Shown: piece after piece, positions 59,554-64,000 of the stretch | Position numbering within the stretch: position 1 is the stretch's first letter | Layout: every line of letters starts with the position of its first letter | NCBI RefSeq assembly: GCF_004366355.1 | Contig: NZ_SODV01000001.1 | Span: 3,100,001-3,164,000 of the forward strand | Direction: 5' to 3' | From: Dinghuibacter silviterrae | Lineage (GTDB): Bacteria > Bacteroidota > Bacteroidia > Chitinophagales > Chitinophagaceae | Length of the DNA: 64,000 nucleotides | Made by a program: the position numbers and the translations under genes | The notes under the pieces: generated by a model | The model's database searches: none | What the model was told of the DNA's origin: nothing | The model's input: only the letters and a program-made list of their open reading frames with translations

Positions 59554-60472
59554 AATGTATGTTTTTGGAGGTAAAAAGATGATCGTTGTCGTCGATCAAA
59601 ATCGCTTCCATGTCGCGGATCTGGTCGATCATGTCGAGACCCGCCCGGATGCCCATGATCATGACGGGCGTGGCCATGGCGTCGGCCAGCTCCGCGTTGG
59701 GACAAAGGATCGTTACGCTTTTGACACCCGTCACCGGCAGACCCGTCCGCGGGTTGATGGTGTGGGAATACCTGCGCCCGCCGATCATCACGTATTTCTC
59801 GTAGTTCCCCGACGTGGCTACCGCCATGTTCGTGACCTCCATCGTGGAAAAGACATGGTTCACGGCGTTGGGATTTACGATCCCGATGGTGAAGGGTTTG
59901 CCGTCCGGCTGATGCCCCCAGACGGCGAGGTCCCCCGATGCATTAACGACGCCGTCGGTGACCCCGCTGGCTTGCATGACCTGTTTGGCGCGCTCCGCCG
60001 CATACCCTTTACCGATTCCCCCAAAGCCGATCCGCATGCCCGGTTCTTTCAGAAATACAGTGTGGGCGGACCTGTCGAGGAGTACGTTCCGATAATTAAT
60101 CAGACGAACCATCTGTTTGACCGTGGCGGCGTCGGGCAGCTCCGTCATCGTTTGGTCGAAATTCCACAGGCGTTTGTCTACGGATCCGTACGTGATGTCG
60201 AAAGCACCCTGTGTCAGCGCAGAAAGCCGGAGCGAGCGTTCGATCAGGGCGAAGGTCTCTTCGCTGACGGCGACCGGGTGTTCGCCCGCGTGCCGGTTGA
60301 CCCGCGCCGTTTCGCTGTCGTCACTAAAGGTCGTTAGCAGGCGCTCTATCCGGCGGATCTCTTCGACACCGTCGGTGATGCGCGCCATGGCCCAGGCTTC
60401 GTCCTCCGCGATGACGCTCAGTTCGAAGCGGTTGCCCATGAGCTTTTGGGTCTGCTTAAAGGTGGTCCGCAT
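59546..60472 (-). CDS. apbE: FAD:protein FMN transferase (ApbE)
   Basis: A 308-residue enzyme that moves FMN from FAD onto a threonine or serine of target proteins. Motifs: QKLMGNRFELSV, FGGIGKGYAAERAKQVM, GVVNASGDLAVWG, VATSGNYEKYV, SHTINPRTGLPV (Asn where most have Asp), and LADAMATPVMIMG for metal. Unlike most ApbE proteins it shows no signal peptide or lipobox: the frame begins MRTTFKQTQKLMGNRF. It overlaps thioredoxin by 17 bases and DUF4266 by eight, so the operon is translationally coupled. Confidence 0.92.
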   Translation of the reverse strand: MRTTFKQTQKLMGNRFELSVIAEDEAWAMARITDGVEEIRRIERLLTTFSDDSETARVNRHAGEHPVAVSEETFALIERSLRLSALTQGAFDITYGSVDKRLWNFDQTMTELPDAATVKQMVRLINYRNVLLDRSAHTVFLKEPGMRIGFGGIGKGYAAERAKQVMQASGVTDGVVNASGDLAVWGHQPDGKPFTIGIVNPNAVNHVFSTMEVTNMAVATSGNYEKYVMIGGRRYSHTINPRTGLPVTGVKSVTILCPNAELADAMATPVMIMGIRAGLDMIDQIRDMEAILIDDNDHLFTSKNIHYA

Positions 60473-60884
60473 CGGCCCGCTTTTTCACTTCGGTGGCAAA
60501 GGCGGCGGCGCTCAGGCCGGGGTTCCCGTCCCAGGTATATACGACCTTGCCATCGGCATCCAGCAGCAGGGTCAGGGGGAAGTGACCGTCGGGGTTATAC
60601 TTGTCCGCAAGGGCGCTGTTGATGGCCTGCTGGCGGGCGGGCAACTGGTCCTTTTTTTTGCGGGGAAAATCGGCGTTGACGAGCACGAGCGTCGTGTCCG
60701 CCATTTGCTGGAACGCAGGATTGTCCAGGACTTCCTGGCGAAGAACGATGCAGGGGCCGCACCAGTCGGACCCGGAAAAATTCAGGAGGATGTGTTTGTG
60801 CTCTTTCTGAGCCAGTTGTTTGGCCTCGTCCAGGTCATAGTGCCAGGTGGCGAGCAGGATAAGGGCGTAGAAAATGTTCATCAT
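60456..60884 (-). CDS. Thioredoxin-family protein, probably exported
   Basis: A 142-residue protein starting MMNIFYALILLATWHYDLDE, whose short hydrophobic start suggests an export signal. The active site is SGSDWCGPCIVLRQEVLDNP (CGPC), then VLVNADFPRKKKDQLPARQQ and a cis-proline region HFPLTLLLDADGKVV. It resembles thiol-disulfide oxidoreductases of the DUF255/thioredoxin_7 type. It is the first gene of the operon with apbE, DUF4266 and DUF3570, and likely keeps cysteines of the products reduced. Confidence 0.9.
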   Translation of the reverse strand: MMNIFYALILLATWHYDLDEAKQLAQKEHKHILLNFSGSDWCGPCIVLRQEVLDNPAFQQMADTTLVLVNADFPRKKKDQLPARQQAINSALADKYNPDGHFPLTLLLDADGKVVYTWDGNPGLSAAAFATEVKKRADADHL

Positions 60885-60911
60885 CTGTAAAGTAACGATT
60901 AGATAGTTATC

Positions 60912-60946
60912 TTGTTGTCCTGACACCGGTGCATTTTTTATCTTTG
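60912..60946 (+). promoter_or_regulatory. Promoter of the GH63-like gene
   Basis: TATCTTTG at 60939-60946 matches the -7 consensus, and TTGTTG at 60912-60917 lies about 21 bases upstream. The box ends only four bases before the ATG at 60951. The thioredoxin operon starts in the opposite direction from the same 66-base gap. Confidence 0.5.
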
Positions 60947-60950
60947 CGCC

Positions 60951-63569
60951 ATGAACCAGGAGCGCGAAAGGCTAAGGCACGGCGTTTGGAAAAAATGGGG
61001 GCCCTATGTATCGGACAGGCAATGGGGGACCGTTCGCGAAGACTATAGCGAGAATGGAGACGCCTGGCATTACTCCACCCACGACATGGCCCGGAGCAAG
61101 GCCTATCGGTGGGGTGAGGAGGGCATCGGGGGTATTTCGGACGACCGGCAGCAATTGTGCTTTTCGTTGGCGCTTTGGAACCACAAGGATCCGATCCTGA
61201 AGGAAATCTTTTACGGCCTGGCCAACAAGGAGGGCAACCACGGGGAAGACGTCAAGGAGCTGTACTATTACCTGGACAGCACGCCGACCCACTCGTACAT
61301 GAAGATGTTGTACAAGTACCCCCAGGCCCCTTACCCCTACCAAAAACTAAAAGACACAAACGCCCGGCGCACCCGGGAGGAGCCGGAATACGAGCTCATG
61401 GACACGGGGGTGTTCGACCACGACGCGTATTTCGACGTCTTTATAGAATATGCGAAAGCCGGACCCGAAGACATCCTCGTCCGTATCACGGCGCATAACC
61501 GCGGCCGTAGGGCGGCTTCCCTGGACCTGTTGCCCACCCTTTGGTTCCGCAACACCTGGAGTTGGGAGGAGCATTCGTACAAACCGGGCATGGGGCTTGG
61601 CAACGGCGGCATTGCGGTTGTCCACAAAGACGTGGGCGTAAAGACGTGTTTTTTCGAGGAAGGGGGCGAGGCCCTTTTTTGCAACAACGAGACCAACCCG
61701 CACCGGCTTTTTGGAAACGACACCCCCGAATCGTTTTACAAGGACGGTGTCCACGAACACGTGGTACACGGCCTGCCCACCGTCGATCCCAGGCGGATGG
61801 GCACCAAGGCCGCCCTTCGCTACGCCCTGTATATCCCCGGCCGGAAAAGCCGGACCATCCGGCTGCGGCTCTCGCCGCGGGACCTGGAGGCCGGGGCGTA
61901 TGATGCTTTTGCGGACTTTGACGAGGTCTTTGCGGCGCGTATCCGCGAGGCCGACGACTTTTACGCAGACCTGCAACAACGCGTGGCGGATGAAGACCAC
62001 CGGCTCATCCAGCGGCAGGCCCTGGGCGGTATTCTTTGGAACAAACAATTCTACTACTATAACGTCCAGCAATGGCTGGCCGGCGATCCCGCCAAACCCA
62101 AACCGCCGGAGTCCCGGCTGTCCGGGCGCAACTACGATTGGAAACACCTCCACAACGACGACATCATCTCCATGCCCGACAAGTGGGAGTACCCCTGGTA
62201 CGCCAACTGGGACCTGGCGTTCCAGTGCGTGACGCTGGCGCTGGTGGATCTTGATTTTGCCCAGCATCAATTGGAGCTCCTGACCAAAGACTGGTACATC
62301 CATCCCAACGGGAAGATGCCCGCGTATGAATGGTCGTTTAACGACGCCAACCCACCCGTTTTTGCCTGGGCCACCTGGGAAGTGTATCGCATGGGCAAGG
62401 AGGCGGGCGGCGGCCGGGGAGACCGCGAATTTCTGGAAGGCATGTTTCACAAACTGCTGGTCAACTTTACCTGGTGGGTCAACCGGAAGGATACCCGCGG
62501 CCACAACATCTTCGAGGGTGGTTTTCTCGGGCTCGACAATATCGGCGTCTTTGACCGCAGCATGGTCCTGGAGGACGGCATCCTGGAACAGGCCGACGCC
62601 ACGAGCTGGATGACCCTTTTTGCGCTGAACATGCTCCGCATATCCATAGAGCTGTCGCACGCCAACAAGCGTTACCTGGACATGTCGAGCAAGTTCTTTA
62701 GCCACTTCCTCTATATGGCCGGCGCCATCGATATTATGGGGGATGGCATGAGCAGCTTATGGGACAGGGAGGACCGTTTCTTTTATGACCAGGTGCGCCG
62801 TTTCGACATGAGCACGGTCCGGCTAAAGGTGCGGAGCATGGTGGGCCTCATCCCGCTCTTCGCGGTGGACGTCATCGACCGCCGGGCGCTGAACAGCGAG
62901 CCCGAGTTTCTCCGTCACGTGGATTGGTTCCTGGAAAACCGCCCCGACCTCCTTGCCCTGGTCACGCGCTGGGCCGGTGAAGCGTTTGAAGACCGGCACC
63001 TCCTGAGCCTTGTGCGGGACCGCCGGTTAAAAAGCGTGTTGCGCCGCATGCTGGACGAGGGAGAATTCCTTAGTCCATCCGGCATCCGGTCCCTGTCCAA
63101 GGCCCACGAAGAAGAACCGTATTTGTATGCCCACACCGACCGCACCTTTGGCGTGCGTTACCTGCCGGGCGAAAGCGACAACGATATGTACGGCGGCAAC
63201 TCCAACTGGAGGGGCCCCGTTTGGATGCCCGTCAACTATATGCTCGTGCGCAGCCTCCATCGCTTCAAGGACTTTTACGGGGATCGTCTCCGGGTCCCCC
63301 ATCCCACGGGCAGTGGTGAATACCACGACCTGGGCGAGGTCGCCCGGGACCTCAGTCTCCGGCTGATCGGTTTGTTTGCCCGGGATGCCAGCGGCCGCCG
63401 CAAGGTGTTTGGCCGCCGCGAGAAATTCCAGACGGATCCCCACTTTAAGGACTACATTCTTTTCCATGAATACTTTCACGGGGAGACCGGGGAGGGGCTC
63501 GGCGCCAGTCATCAGACCGGGTGGACGGCGTTAGTGGCCAACCTCATACAGATGCACTGGGATATTTGA
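60951..63569 (+). CDS. GH63-like mannosyl-oligosaccharide glucosidase family protein
   Basis: An 872-residue enzyme without a signal peptide, so cytoplasmic. The family opening is RLRHGVWKKWGPYVSDRQWG, with DDRQQLCFSLALWNHKDPIL. The (alpha/alpha)6 barrel carries AYEWSFNDANPPVFAWATWE (putative acid aspartate) and FEGGFLGLDNIGVFDRS, then YGGNSNWRGPVWMPVNYMLV and EYFHGETGEGLGASHQTGWT near the C-terminus (putative base region). Bacterial GH63 members act on alpha-glucosides such as glucosylglycerate or oligosaccharides. The substrate is uncertain. Confidence 0.88.
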   Translation: MNQERERLRHGVWKKWGPYVSDRQWGTVREDYSENGDAWHYSTHDMARSKAYRWGEEGIGGISDDRQQLCFSLALWNHKDPILKEIFYGLANKEGNHGEDVKELYYYLDSTPTHSYMKMLYKYPQAPYPYQKLKDTNARRTREEPEYELMDTGVFDHDAYFDVFIEYAKAGPEDILVRITAHNRGRRAASLDLLPTLWFRNTWSWEEHSYKPGMGLGNGGIAVVHKDVGVKTCFFEEGGEALFCNNETNPHRLFGNDTPESFYKDGVHEHVVHGLPTVDPRRMGTKAALRYALYIPGRKSRTIRLRLSPRDLEAGAYDAFADFDEVFAARIREADDFYADLQQRVADEDHRLIQRQALGGILWNKQFYYYNVQQWLAGDPAKPKPPESRLSGRNYDWKHLHNDDIISMPDKWEYPWYANWDLAFQCVTLALVDLDFAQHQLELLTKDWYIHPNGKMPAYEWSFNDANPPVFAWATWEVYRMGKEAGGGRGDREFLEGMFHKLLVNFTWWVNRKDTRGHNIFEGGFLGLDNIGVFDRSMVLEDGILEQADATSWMTLFALNMLRISIELSHANKRYLDMSSKFFSHFLYMAGAIDIMGDGMSSLWDREDRFFYDQVRRFDMSTVRLKVRSMVGLIPLFAVDVIDRRALNSEPEFLRHVDWFLENRPDLLALVTRWAGEAFEDRHLLSLVRDRRLKSVLRRMLDEGEFLSPSGIRSLSKAHEEEPYLYAHTDRTFGVRYLPGESDNDMYGGNSNWRGPVWMPVNYMLVRSLHRFKDFYGDRLRVPHPTGSGEYHDLGEVARDLSLRLIGLFARDASGRRKVFGRREKFQTDPHFKDYILFHEYFHGETGEGLGASHQTGWTALVANLIQMHWDI

Positions 63570-63604
63570 GGAAATTTTTCTATATTCGGGTCGCCGATAT
63601 TCTT

Positions 63605-64000
63605 ATGAAACAGCTTCCCGTCCTCTGTGCTTTCCTCTTGTGGGCCCTGGGCACGCATGCCCAGTTCCACCTGCTCCATTCCCATCATCAAGACACGACC
63701 GCCTTTGGCGCCAAGCCGCTGCCGCCCAAAAAACACAAACGCAACGAAGTGTTGCCGCTCCGGTCATTTTATACGTTTTCCGGCCGCATCCGCGACACCG
63801 CGCACGTCTTTCTGTGGATGGCCATCAAGGACAGCGTGATCAAAGGGGTGATCCGTTACGGCCGTTGGGGCGACACCCTTTTTCAGGGGGATAGTCTTCC
63901 GGTATACGGCACCGTGGAACACGACGGTAAAATTCTTTTCTGCACCTTTTCCGCCGACGGCAATATGGGTCTTGGTTTTTCGGGGAAGGTGATCAACGAC
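63605..64000 (+). CDS. Secreted protein of unknown function, truncated by the window edge
   Basis: The first 132 codons are open to the edge. A signal peptide (MKQLPVLCAFLLWALGTHAQ) is followed by a His-rich stretch (FHLLHSHHQDTTAFGAKPLP) and a beta-type region (FSGRIRDTAHVFLWMAIKDS, SFSADGNMGLGFSGKV-like). The gene starts 35 bases after the GH63-like gene. I recognise no family in the visible part. Confidence 0.75.
   Translation, partial: MKQLPVLCAFLLWALGTHAQFHLLHSHHQDTTAFGAKPLPPKKHKRNEVLPLRSFYTFSGRIRDTAHVFLWMAIKDSVIKGVIRYGRWGDTLFQGDSLPVYGTVEHDGKILFCTFSADGNMGLGFSGKVIND

Noticed and set aside
1-64000. tRNA or rRNA genes
   Set aside because: No cloverleaf-like segments or rRNA-like conserved stretches were seen in the short gaps between genes.

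Overview
The window reads as an ordinary chromosomal stretch of a GC-rich member of the Bacteroidota, most likely family Chitinophagaceae. The grounds are the Bacteroidota-type promoter boxes (TAnnTTTG), a FecA-like TonB-dependent receptor paired with a DUF4249 lipoprotein, a type IX-like C-terminal sorting domain, DUF3857, DUF721, DUF1599 and DUF3570 family proteins, and a folP-DUF1599-DoxX gene order that I recall as typical of the phylum. Genes are tightly packed with many 4-base ATGA overlaps. No gap exceeds about 260 bases, and I saw no rRNA, tRNA, CRISPR, insertion sequence or prophage. The last gene runs off the right edge.

Left part (1-27.8 kb). A lipid operon opens the window (CDP-alcohol phosphotransferase, DUF4833, fatty-acid-hydroxylase-like protein, Aur1-like PAP2 enzyme), which I read as inositol-sphingolipid synthesis. 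Then come a higBA toxin-antitoxin pair with its operator, a thiolase, a sensor kinase, a GH92 mannosidase, an acyl carrier protein and a UbiD-family decarboxylase carrying an 18-bp minisatellite. A pair of DUF3857 proteins, ndk, an NrnA-like phosphoesterase, a tandem FKBP lipoprotein, folP-DUF1599-DoxX, an orphan OppB-type permease, a CBS protein, a fatty-acid desaturase, a GNAT protein, a DUF721 protein and recF follow.

Middle (27.9-42 kb). A pdhA-TPR-ribH-LutA-like-EVE run is followed by a GH39 enzyme and an M19 dipeptidase. A LytS/LytTR two-component pair then precedes the TonB receptor/DUF4249 pair. A short-chain dehydrogenase and a cysteine-free sirtuin close this part.

Right part (42-64 kb). 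Six co-directional genes with gaps of at most 29 bases form a 16-kb apparent operon: two repetitive secreted proteins (one of 1859 residues built from nested DNA duplications), a T9SS-type surface protein, a 1100-residue TPR/YwqK-repeat protein, and a second DUF3857 pair. Converging on it is a compact four-gene operon: thioredoxin, ApbE flavin transferase, DUF4266 small lipoprotein and DUF3570 outer-membrane protein. The DUF3570 protein carries a near-match to the ApbE flavinylation motif. A GH63-like glucosidase and a truncated secreted protein end the window.

The best candidates for undescribed biology are the ApbE/DUF4266/DUF3570/thioredoxin module, the 16-kb repeat-protein operon, and the twice-occurring pairing of a catalytically intact with a cysteine-less DUF3857 transglutaminase-like protein.
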